Of a stretch of 36,509 bases of DNA, positions 27,119-33,968 are shown piece by piece; the first letter of the stretch is position 1; every line of letters starts with the position of its first letter. This DNA is from Proteus cibi (lineage in GTDB: Bacteria; Pseudomonadota; Gammaproteobacteria; Enterobacterales; Enterobacteriaceae). The translations under genes and the position numbers were made by a program. The stretch is from positions 197,788 through 234,296 of the forward strand of contig NZ_PENW01000034.1 in the NCBI RefSeq assembly GCF_003144405.1, in the 5' to 3' direction. Under the pieces are notes generated by a model. That model was not told where the DNA came from and did not search any database. It saw only the letters and a program-made list of their open reading frames with translations.

Positions 27119-27669
27119 ACCGTTTCCCCTTCCAAAGTCCCTTGAGTGACTGAATTAATCTTATTAATGACACTTACAATCACATCATCAAGTGGCACTG
27201 AAATATCAATTTCATACACATCGTTTTCAGCTTTAGTCGGCTCTTCTAAGGTTTCAAATTGAGTCACTAACATTTGAGGTTTAAAGAAGTGCCCTTTACG
27301 TGCTTTTAAGCGACTTTCAATCAGCGCATAGTCACCTTTTAAATATAAAAAGTGCAGGCATTGATTGCCGTCTCTTAACATATCTCGATACTGTTTTTTT
27401 AATGCAGAACAAACAATTAACGAAACTTCATTAGTTCTTTGCATTGCAAAAGCGGCATCATTTAATGCTTGTAGCCAAGGTTTACGATCTTCATCATTTA
27501 AAGCGTGACCTGATGCCATTTTAGTAATATTTGAGCGAGGATGGAGGAAATCACCGTCCAAAAATGCAGCACCTGTACGTTGCGCTACACCACTTGCGAC
27601 CGCAGATTTACCGCTGCCTGATACCCCCATTAAGATGAAAACATGGTGTAGGGATTGGGTATCGTTCAT
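27115..27669 (-). CDS. gntK: Gluconokinase GntK
   Basis: Gluconokinase, 184 aa: it phosphorylates D-gluconate to 6-phosphogluconate with ATP, feeding the Entner-Doudoroff and pentose phosphate routes. The Walker A motif GVSGSGKS is at residues ~15-22. The substrate-side motif FLDGDFLHPRSNITKM and GHALNDEDRKPWL are characteristic of gluconokinases. Length is normal. The start has AAAGGAG 6 bases upstream. It is the first gene of the gntKU unit and lies 40 bp downstream of the GntR double operator. Confidence 0.96.
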   Translation of the reverse strand: MNDTQSLHHVFILMGVSGSGKSAVASGVAQRTGAAFLDGDFLHPRSNITKMASGHALNDEDRKPWLQALNDAAFAMQRTNEVSLIVCSALKKQYRDMLRDGNQCLHFLYLKGDYALIESRLKARKGHFFKPQMLVTQFETLEEPTKAENDVYEIDISVPLDDVIVSVINKINSVTQGTLEGETV

Positions 27670-27708
27670 AGAATGCTCCTTTAAGGCAGATATTAAGTCT
27701 TTTTTGTA

Positions 27709-27737
27709 ATGTTACCCGTAACTGTTACGGGTAACAT
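27709..27737. promoter_or_regulatory. Double GntR operator upstream of gntK
   Basis: A perfect 29-bp palindrome, with arms ATGTTACCCGTAAC and GTTACGGGTAACAT around a central T. Each arm closely matches the LacI-family GntR box known from E. coli (TGTTACCGGTAACA), so these are two abutting operator sites, 40 bp before the gntK start. GntR is released by gluconate. The rest of this gap of about 320 bp (27738-27911) shows no gene. Confidence 0.9.
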
Positions 27738-27911
27738 ATCCGAAGTCGCAAGACAAATACAACAACGAAGATCAACTAAGAAGTGAAAATGTGAAGCGAC
27801 TCTCAAATGAAAGTAAGATGATCTACAAACTAACAACAAAATATCTAACCAACTTCTTTTTATTCACAGCAAGAAGAGGAGTAATAACACAGAAAAGAAA
27901 AGCTCTTTCAA

Positions 27912-27951
27912 ATAAAAAAGCCCTACTGTTAGAAACATAACAATAGGGCTT
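27912..27951 (-). terminator. Intrinsic terminator of gntR
   Basis: AAGCCCTA (27918-27925) pairs with TAGGGCTT (27944-27951). An inner TGTTA/TAACA helix follows past a single C/A mismatch, and a T-run follows on the minus strand. It lies 39 bp beyond the gntR stop and insulates gntR from gntKU. Confidence 0.9.
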
Positions 27952-27990
27952 AAAAACATTTATTTTTAATATTATCAATAAGTTAAATAA

Positions 27991-28986
27991 TTATATGCTT
28001 TCACCAGTAATAATGCGGAATCCAACATCAATCACTTGACCTCGAGCAATTTTACCTTTCATTCGTTTAAGCAATAAATCAGCGGCTTGCTGCCCCATTT
28101 CATCACGAGGTGTGAAGATACTGGCAAGGCGAGGCGTCATCACTTGTCCAACGTCGTGCCCGTGGAAACCCGATATCGCAATATCTTCTGGCACAGAAAT
28201 CCCTAAACGTTGACACTCAAAAACAGCCCCAATGGCAATATCGTCATTGGTACAATAAAGTCCATCTAAATCAGGATATTGCTTACGTGCCGCATGTAAT
28301 AATTCAGCTCCCAATGAGTAAGAAGAACTTTTTGGTGTCATCACATTACCCACCGGTAACCCTGCATTTTGCATCGCTTTTTCATAGCCATTTAAACGCA
28401 TTAAGGTTCGTTCATCTTGTCTAGCACCTAGGTAGATAACGCGTTTACAGCCACGTTTGATCATTTCACTGACCATCTGTTGCGAGGCTTCAATGTTATC
28501 TAATCCTACCGCCGAATCAAAACAGGGTGAAACGCTATCCATAATTTCGACCACAGGAATACCTGCCGTTTCTAGCATTTTCATTGTTTTTGGCGTGTGT
28601 GTTCTTTCAGCAAGAATAAGCCCATCGATATTATAAGAAAGTAATGAAAGTAGCCGTTCTTCTTCTTTTTCAGCACGATAGCCATAGTGCGCTAACATAG
28701 TTTGATAACCGTATTTATCGGTTACTGATTCAATACCACGAATCACTTCGGCAAAAACTTGGTTAGTTAAAGACGGTAGTAATACCCCAATCGCATGACT
28801 GGTCGAATTAGATAAAATATCAGGAGCGCGATTAGGAATATAATTGAGACTCTCTAATTCACGCGCAATTTTTTCTCGTAAAGCTTCGGAGACTTGTTCG
28901 GGGTTACGCAAAAAACGACTCACCGTCATTTTGGTAACACCAACTCGCGAAGCGACATCCTGTAATGAGGGGCGTTTTTTCTTCAT
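27991..28986 (-). CDS. gntR: GntR, LacI-family gluconate repressor
   Basis: Repressor of 331 aa, the same length as E. coli GntR. The N-terminal LacI helix-turn-helix is SLQDVASRVGVTKMTVSRFL, followed by the hinge NYIPNRAPDILSN and a periplasmic-binding-protein-like effector domain (IGVLLPSLTNQVFAEVIRGIES). I use the ATG at 28986 (MKKKRPS); the frame extends four codons upstream only through a TTG. It should repress gntKU through the double palindrome downstream of it and lift repression with gluconate. The order gntR-gntK-gntU is the enterobacterial one. I found no copy of the operator upstream of gntR itself. Confidence 0.96.
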   Translation of the reverse strand: MKKKRPSLQDVASRVGVTKMTVSRFLRNPEQVSEALREKIARELESLNYIPNRAPDILSNSTSHAIGVLLPSLTNQVFAEVIRGIESVTDKYGYQTMLAHYGYRAEKEEERLLSLLSYNIDGLILAERTHTPKTMKMLETAGIPVVEIMDSVSPCFDSAVGLDNIEASQQMVSEMIKRGCKRVIYLGARQDERTLMRLNGYEKAMQNAGLPVGNVMTPKSSSYSLGAELLHAARKQYPDLDGLYCTNDDIAIGAVFECQRLGISVPEDIAISGFHGHDVGQVMTPRLASIFTPRDEMGQQAADLLLKRMKGKIARGQVIDVGFRIITGESI

Positions 28987-29158
28987 TTTATATCGCAACT
29001 ATCCAAAAACACTCGTATTAATACGCGCTTTAATTTTCCAAGAAGGCTGATTATAGCCCTAGGTTATACACTATTTCGAATAAAGTTTTTCAGATGTGTA
29101 CCTAGATTTGATTTTGACTGATGATCCCTTGACTTAAGCCAAAGGAAATATAGTATTC

Positions 29159-29186
29159 TTCGCTGTATAATAAATGAAATAACGAT
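29159..29186 (+). promoter_or_regulatory. Candidate ModE (molybdate repressor) binding site
   Basis: TTCGCTGTATA, six bases, then GAAATAACGAT. As I remember it, the E. coli ModE consensus is ATCGCTATATA-N6-TATATAACGAT; this site matches 9 of 11 bases in each half with the exact 6-base spacing. It ends 31 bp before the ATG of the binding-protein gene, a normal operator position. ModE with bound molybdate represses Mo uptake genes. The match was made by eye from memory. Confidence 0.62.
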
Positions 29187-29217
29187 ATCAATATAAAACA
29201 ATAAACAGTGTGAACCT

Positions 29218-30249
29218 ATGGCGATCCACAGACGACAATTTCTAATCTACCTCACGACTATTGCGGCATTATCGGCACTGCCACATTCAGTAAGCGCCGC
29301 TATAACCTCACGTATTGCAGCGCAGTTTGGTCATATTCCTGCATCAGCCACAATCCATCGTGTAATTAGTGCGGGGCCTCCTACTGATCAATTATTACTC
29401 GCATTAGCACCTGAAAAATTATTGGGGTTTTCCTCTCTTAATTTAGAAAAAAGTCCTTTATTTTCAAATGAACTGCGTAAATTACCTCGTTTAGGACGCT
29501 TATCAGGTCGAGGAAGTACACTCTCTTTAGAAGCGTTACTGACGTTAGAGCCCGATATCATTATTGATAGTGGTAATGTGGATGAAACCTATCGTTCATT
29601 AGCTAAACGTGTTTCTGAGCAAACAGGGGTACCTTATGTATTAATTGATGGCACATTAAAAGATAGTCCCGCTCAGTTACGCCAAACGGGCGCTTTATTA
29701 GGTGTTGCAGAAAGAGCAGAAACATTAGCGCTCATTGCAGAGCAGTATCTTAGTGATGCAGCCTTGTTTGCTTCTACCCAAAAAACAAGCCCTCGTTTTT
29801 ACCTTGCTCGTGGTGCGAAAGGGTTACAAACGGGTGCAAGGAGCTCTATTCATACCGAAGCTATTGAAACGCTAGGTTTTGAGAATGTGGTAGATATTCC
29901 TGATTTCACAGGATTAACGGATGTTTCACCAGAACAACTGTTAATGTGGAACCCTGAAATTATCATCACACAAGATGAAAACGCCTATCAGCAAATTAGG
30001 CAAGATCCTATATGGAAAAGTATTCAAGCCGTTAAAAACAACAAAGTGCTACTGTTTAAAGGTTTACCATTCGGATGGTTAGATGGTCCTCCAGGTATCA
30101 ACCGTTTAATGGGAATGCGTCGCTTACAGAGCCATTTTGACGCACGAATAGAAACACACGTCGTTCAAGATCTGCAAAATTACTTTGCTCATTTTTACCA
30201 TACGCAATTAAGTGCTGAACAATGTCAGCAATTGCTGGGGTATTCATGA
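29218..30249 (+). CDS. FecB/MolA-like periplasmic binding protein of a metal-complex ABC importer
   Basis: Substrate-binding protein of 343 aa in the helical-backbone (FecB/BtuF, cluster A) class. The signal peptide begins MAIHRRQFLIYL, a twin-arginine-like motif, and is cleaved after about residue 27 (SVSA). Class features include ISAGPPTDQLLLALAPEKLLGFSS, LSLEALLTLEPDIII, and ARGAKGLQTGARSSIHTEAIETLGF followed by DVSPEQLLMWNPEIII. Such proteins bind metal chelates, haem, cobalamin or, in Haemophilus MolA, molybdate/tungstate. The ModE-like site upstream and modD downstream point to molybdenum or tungsten. No Fur box is visible by eye. It is the first gene of a five-gene chain. Confidence 0.87.
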   Translation: MAIHRRQFLIYLTTIAALSALPHSVSAAITSRIAAQFGHIPASATIHRVISAGPPTDQLLLALAPEKLLGFSSLNLEKSPLFSNELRKLPRLGRLSGRGSTLSLEALLTLEPDIIIDSGNVDETYRSLAKRVSEQTGVPYVLIDGTLKDSPAQLRQTGALLGVAERAETLALIAEQYLSDAALFASTQKTSPRFYLARGAKGLQTGARSSIHTEAIETLGFENVVDIPDFTGLTDVSPEQLLMWNPEIIITQDENAYQQIRQDPIWKSIQAVKNNKVLLFKGLPFGWLDGPPGINRLMGMRRLQSHFDARIETHVVQDLQNYFAHFYHTQLSAEQCQQLLGYS

Positions 30250-31244
30250 GTCAATCCGTACGCATCACGCTTTTATTTGCGCTATTCTCCATCGTTGCGT
30301 TAATTGCAATCACTAGTGGTAAGTATTCACTTACTACTAGTGAACTGTGGACACTGGTCAGTAATAAATTAACAGGCAATGTAGAGTACAACCGGACTGA
30401 AACCGTCTTTTGGCAAATAAGATTTCCTCGTGTTCTGGCGGCAATCTTAATTGGTGGTGGATTAGCCATTGCAGGGGCGGCTTATCAAGGTATGTTTCGT
30501 AATCCCCTAGTGTCACCGGATATTTTAGGGGTCTCATCAGGTGCAGGTGTCGGTGCAGTATTCGGTATTTTTCTTGGGCAATCGATGTTGTCGATCCAAC
30601 TTTTTGCCTTTGCCGGCGGTTTAGCAACAGTTGCTCTAGTCTACTTTATTGCAAGGCTGGCGAAACAACACGATCCCGTACTTTCACTTGTATTGGTTGG
30701 TATCGCGATAAGTGCATTATGTGGCTCCGCGATCTCATTAATGAAAATTCTTGCCGACCCTTATACTCAGTTACCTTCAATGACCTTTTGGCTTCTTGGC
30801 GGACTTTCAACCATTACAGCCTCTGATTTACATTCTGTGGCACCGTTAATGTTAGTGGGTTTTATTCCGCTGATTTTACTGCGCTGGCGTATGAATATAC
30901 TCAGCCTTTCTGATGAAGAAGCCAGAGCATTAGGTTTAAACGTCGAAATCACTCGACTGGTCTTTATTTTGTCAGCCACGCTAATCACAGCAAGTGCCGT
31001 TTCTATCGCCGGTATTATTGGCTGGCTCGGATTAATTGTTCCTCATATTGCAAGATTGTTAGTGGGCGCCAACTTCAGTCAGCAACTCCCTGTTTCCTTA
31101 CTTGTAGGAGCTATCATGTTGTTAATCACGGACACATTAGCTCGTACCATTGCTAATATTGAACTTCCACTCGGCATCTTAACATCGGCCATTGGTGCGC
31201 CATTCTTCTTAATGTTATTACTCAGAACAAGGAGAGGTGGATGA
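30246..31244 (+). CDS. FecCD/BtuC-type ABC permease
   Basis: Permease of 332 aa with about ten transmembrane helices. The family motif LGVSSGAGVGAVFGIFLG and the cytoplasmic coupling region LGLNVEITRLVFILSA are present, followed by SIAGIIGWLGLIVPHIARLLVG, the strongest FecCD signature. I start at the ATG that overlaps the upstream TGA (ATGA); an ATG 24 bases earlier is open but less likely. It should form a homodimer with the ATPase encoded next. The class imports siderophores, haem, B12, and in MolBC molybdate, so substrate cannot be read from this subunit. Confidence 0.9.
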   Translation: MSQSVRITLLFALFSIVALIAITSGKYSLTTSELWTLVSNKLTGNVEYNRTETVFWQIRFPRVLAAILIGGGLAIAGAAYQGMFRNPLVSPDILGVSSGAGVGAVFGIFLGQSMLSIQLFAFAGGLATVALVYFIARLAKQHDPVLSLVLVGIAISALCGSAISLMKILADPYTQLPSMTFWLLGGLSTITASDLHSVAPLMLVGFIPLILLRWRMNILSLSDEEARALGLNVEITRLVFILSATLITASAVSIAGIIGWLGLIVPHIARLLVGANFSQQLPVSLLVGAIMLLITDTLARTIANIELPLGILTSAIGAPFFLMLLLRTRRGG

Positions 31245-32035
31245 TTATTGCAAAGGCAAATCAGCTTGCCATTGGCTATAAAAATAAAGCCTTAATTACA
31301 AACCTCTCATTTAGTATCAAACAGGGGCAAATTATCTGTTTATTGGGTGCTAATGGCTGCGGTAAAACCACCCTAATGAGAACCTTACTCGGCTTGTTAC
31401 CCACGATTAGTGGCACTATTACCATCGCTAATAAACCGCTAACAGATTGGTCTCCGACGGAATTGGCAAAAGTGATTGCCTATGTACCACAAGCAAGCCA
31501 CATCCCCTTCGCTTTCAGCGTGATAGATATGGTGATTATGGGACGCGGTGCGCATTTATCTTTTTTTTCTATGCCCAACAAACAAGATAGAACAATGGCA
31601 ATGGAAACCTTAGAAATGCTCTCGCTTTCTCATCTTGCTCATAGAACCTTTGATACCCTTAGTGGGGGTGAAAAACAGATGGTTTTAATTGCACGAGCCC
31701 TTGTGCAACAACCGAAATTGCTGATTATGGATGAGCCAGCAGCAAGCCTTGACTTTGGTAATCAAATCAAACTGCTTACCCAAGTTAAGGCATTAAAAGC
31801 GTTGGGTATTAGTGTTTTTATGTCTACACATCATCCTCAACACGCCGCCTCTTTGGCTGATGATGTCATTTTACTGACACCTCATACTCCTGTTTTGCAA
31901 AACAGCCCTGAAATTTTGCTAACACCCAATAATTTAGCGCACCTTTACGGTGTACAACCAACAGATATTCAGGCGCATTTTCACGCCTACTCGGATAATA
32001 ACAATGAATATAGGCAAGAATATGAACACAATTGA
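31241..32035 (+). CDS. ABC importer ATPase (FecE/BtuD/MolC type)
   Basis: ATP-binding subunit of 264 aa. Walker A is LLGANGCGKTTL (residues ~35-46), the Q-loop lies in YVPQASHIPF, the signature is LSGGEKQ (~140), Walker B is LLIMDEPAASLDF, and the switch His is in STHHPQHA. It starts by an ATGA overlap with the permease. Its last codons overlap the start of the methyltransferase gene. The protein drives import of the ligand delivered by the binding protein at 29.2-30.2 kb. Confidence 0.93.
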   Translation: MIIAKANQLAIGYKNKALITNLSFSIKQGQIICLLGANGCGKTTLMRTLLGLLPTISGTITIANKPLTDWSPTELAKVIAYVPQASHIPFAFSVIDMVIMGRGAHLSFFSMPNKQDRTMAMETLEMLSLSHLAHRTFDTLSGGEKQMVLIARALVQQPKLLIMDEPAASLDFGNQIKLLTQVKALKALGISVFMSTHHPQHAASLADDVILLTPHTPVLQNSPEILLTPNNLAHLYGVQPTDIQAHFHAYSDNNNEYRQEYEHN

Positions 32036-32846
32036 AACCACAGATTTTGCTGAACTTTATAAAAACCACATGGTACAGGCTGAAAGAACCAAGAAAGCGC
32101 CAGAACATTGGGATAAACGCGCTGAAAAAATGGCTGAAACCTGTGCTAATCCTAACGATCCTTACCTAATCAAGTTTCGTGAAATGATGGATTTTACCGG
32201 GGCAGAAACATTACTCGATGTGGGTTGTGGCCCTGGATCAATTAGCATTCATGTTGCCGATAAATTCAAAAAAGTTATCGGGATTGATTACAGCACAGGT
32301 ATGTTAGCCGTTGCTAAACGTAGAGCAGAACAAGCTGGCATTCACCATGCGCAATTTATCACTTGCGCATGGGAAGAGAGTTGGGATGACCTTCCTCGTT
32401 GTGATATTGCGGTTGCTTCTCGCTCGACTCTGGTGATGGATCTAAAAGCGGCACTGATTAAACTTAATCGCCAAGCTAAATTGCGTGTTTATACCACACA
32501 CACTGTTTCACCGACTTTTGTTGATCAACGTATTATTCGCCTATTAGGTCGTGAAGTCCCTACACTACCTACCTATATTTATGCGGTTAATATGCTTAAC
32601 CAAATGGGTATTCACCCGAAAGTGGATTATATCCGTAGCCGTAACTGTCAAAGCAATTTCAATACGTTAGAACAGTTTATTGAAGGCATTAATTTCTCAG
32701 TAGGACCACTAAGCGAAGACGAGATCTCTCGCCTGACAACGTACTATCATGACAGCATCAAAAACGGTGTTTCCCTGATTTCACCCACCCGTGATTGGGC
32801 GATGGTCTCTTGGGATGTGGTCCCTGAAAGTGAGCTAACGCTATGA
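32022..32846 (+). CDS. Class I SAM-dependent methyltransferase of the modD operon
   Basis: Methyltransferase of 274 aa. SAM-binding motif I is LLDVGCGPGSISIHVADKF, with the acidic loop IGIDYSTGMLAVAKRRAEQAG and motif IV-like CDIAVASRSTLVMDLKAAL. The acceptor is unknown. The start is ambiguous: I use the ATG at 32022 with AGG 7 bases upstream, and an ATG at 32004 is also plausible; both overlap the end of the ATPase gene. Its stop overlaps the modD start by 4 bp. A methyltransferase locked between a metal-type importer and modD suggests chemistry on the imported ligand or on a small chelator, but this is inference. Confidence 0.87.
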   Translation: MNTIETTDFAELYKNHMVQAERTKKAPEHWDKRAEKMAETCANPNDPYLIKFREMMDFTGAETLLDVGCGPGSISIHVADKFKKVIGIDYSTGMLAVAKRRAEQAGIHHAQFITCAWEESWDDLPRCDIAVASRSTLVMDLKAALIKLNRQAKLRVYTTHTVSPTFVDQRIIRLLGREVPTLPTYIYAVNMLNQMGIHPKVDYIRSRNCQSNFNTLEQFIEGINFSVGPLSEDEISRLTTYYHDSIKNGVSLISPTRDWAMVSWDVVPESELTL

Positions 32847-33691
32847 TTTACTATCCTGATGCCTTTCTTGATAATTTATTGATGGAAGATATTCAATACG
32901 GCGATTTAACAAGTCGCGCCCTCGCGCTTCAAGCACAACAGGGCATTATGACATTTACCCGCCGTGAAGCAGGTTGTGTGAGTGGTATCGAACTTGCACG
33001 TCGCTTACTTGAAAAATTAGGCTTAACTGTTGTCACACACTTGCAAGATGGTGATTTTGCAGATCAAGGCACTTTGCTTATCACTGCTGAAGGGAGAGCG
33101 GATGCACTTCACCAAGGCTGGAAAGTGGTACAAAACGTACTGGAGTGGAGTTGTGGCGTGAGTGATTATATGGCGAAAATGCTCGCGATTTATCATCGCT
33201 ATCAGCCTAAAGGGCAAATCGCCTGTACACGTAAAAACATCCCAAATACTAAACTGCTTGCAACTCAAGCAGTATTAGCGGGAGGCGGTATTATTCATCG
33301 CCAAGGTTGTTCAGAAACGATTTTACTCTTTGCGAATCATCGTCATTTTTTACCGGAACCTGATAATTGGGCACAACACATCAAACAATTACGTCAAGCG
33401 GCACCTGAAAAATGTGTGGTTGTTGAAGCTGATGACATAGAACAAGCAAGAGAAGCATTAAAAGCCCAGCCTGATATTTTACAGCTCGACAAATTCTCTA
33501 TCGAAGAGATCACGCAGTTGCAACAAGAAGCACCTCAAATTGCACCTCATTGCCATCTTTCTATAGCGGGTGGAATCAACCTCAATACGATAGAAAATTA
33601 TGCGCAGACAGGCATTACCTTAATGGTAACGTCTGCGCCTTATTATGCTCCACCGACGGATATAAAAGTTCGTCTTTACCCAAAAGATTAA
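32843..33691 (+). CDS. modD: ModD, QPRTase-fold molybdenum-associated protein
   Basis: Protein of 282 aa related to quinolinate phosphoribosyltransferase (NadC) and belonging to the ModD branch found with molybdenum transport genes. The start YPDAFLDNLLMEDIQYGDLTSR fits NadC/ModD. The phosphate-site sequence ACTRKNIPNTK is followed by LAGGGIIHRQGCSETILLFANH, where NadC has HRxGL..LIKDNH; the changed residues (Phe-Ala for Lys-Asp before Asn-His) set it apart from true NadC. The barrel ends with LQLDKFSIEEI and LSIAGGINLNTI. The biochemical function of ModD is not established. It closes the five-gene chain by an ATGA overlap. Confidence 0.9.
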   Translation: MIYYPDAFLDNLLMEDIQYGDLTSRALALQAQQGIMTFTRREAGCVSGIELARRLLEKLGLTVVTHLQDGDFADQGTLLITAEGRADALHQGWKVVQNVLEWSCGVSDYMAKMLAIYHRYQPKGQIACTRKNIPNTKLLATQAVLAGGGIIHRQGCSETILLFANHRHFLPEPDNWAQHIKQLRQAAPEKCVVVEADDIEQAREALKAQPDILQLDKFSIEEITQLQQEAPQIAPHCHLSIAGGINLNTIENYAQTGITLMVTSAPYYAPPTDIKVRLYPKD

Positions 33692-33704
33692 ATAAAAATA
33701 GCAC

Positions 33705-33734
33705 CTTACATGTAAGTAAGTATTTACATATTAA
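33705..33734 (+). promoter_or_regulatory. Candidate promoter of the receptor gene, with a palindrome over the -35
   Basis: TTACAT (33706-33711), a 17-base spacer and TATTAA (33729-33734) form a plausible sigma-70 promoter. The perfect 12-bp palindrome CTTACATGTAAG (33705-33716) overlaps the -35 and could be an operator. Transcription would begin near 33741, just upstream of the structured leader. Confidence 0.4.
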
Positions 33735-33740
33735 TCAATA

Positions 33741-33870
33741 ATAAACAAAGGAAATGCACGTTGTAAACACAGTGAAGTAAGCTACAAGGAGACGGTAGTG
33801 TCGGCATAGAGGAATGTCTCGCCGTACTTGAGTCACTTTCAACGTAATCAATTTGTTTTATAACTAAACC
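33741..33870 (+). promoter_or_regulatory. Structured leader RNA, putative riboswitch upstream of the TonB receptor
   Basis: The leader folds into a closed domain. The outer helix pairs ACGTTG (33758-33763) plus AAA (33765-33767) with TTTCAACGT (33837-33845). It continues with GTGA (33772-33775) to TCAC (33833-33836). Inside is a second helix, AGTG-CGGC (33797-33805, one T bulged) with GCCG-TACT (33821-33828), capped by a purine-rich loop. An intrinsic terminator follows 25 bases after the outer helix and before the receptor start codon. GTAAGC (33777-33782) inside the domain can pair with GCTTAC of the terminator's left arm, giving an antiterminator. This is the layout of a transcriptional riboswitch. 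The class is not recognised; a Moco/Wco-type element is one idea from context. An independent small RNA of about 165 nt is the alternative. Confidence 0.6.
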
Positions 33871-33910
33871 GAGCGCTTACAGGTTAGTAAGTGCTCATTT
33901 TATTCATTTA
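33871..33910 (+). terminator. Intrinsic terminator inside the receptor leader
   Basis: A 10-bp stem, GAGCGCTTAC (33871-33880) with GTAAGTGCTC (33887-33896, one G-T pair), has a 6-base loop and a T-rich tail (ATTTTATTCATTTATTTTT). It sits about 60 bp before the receptor start codon. It could end modD read-through, but its place after a folded leader suggests conditional termination. Confidence 0.82.
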
Positions 33911-33968
33911 TTTTTGCGCAACTCGTTATATAAAAATTTATATATTGATTGCAAAATTTGAGATTGGA

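Noticed and set aside
26560-27149. Plus-strand ORFs of 60-136 codons inside gntU/gntK
   Set aside because: They are shadows of strongly conserved gntU and gntK; the translated sequences look random.
29000-29217. Fur box upstream of the ABC operon
   Set aside because: No stretch resembling GATAATGATAATCATTATC was found by eye; only the ModE-like dyad stands out.
33741-33870. Cobalamin riboswitch
   Set aside because: The conserved B12-box and core motifs as I know them are not found, although the receptor/ABC context would suit it.
33891-33968. GTG start giving a 677-residue receptor
   Set aside because: The extra 26 residues would be encoded within the terminator hairpin and tail; the later ATG directly precedes a normal signal peptide.
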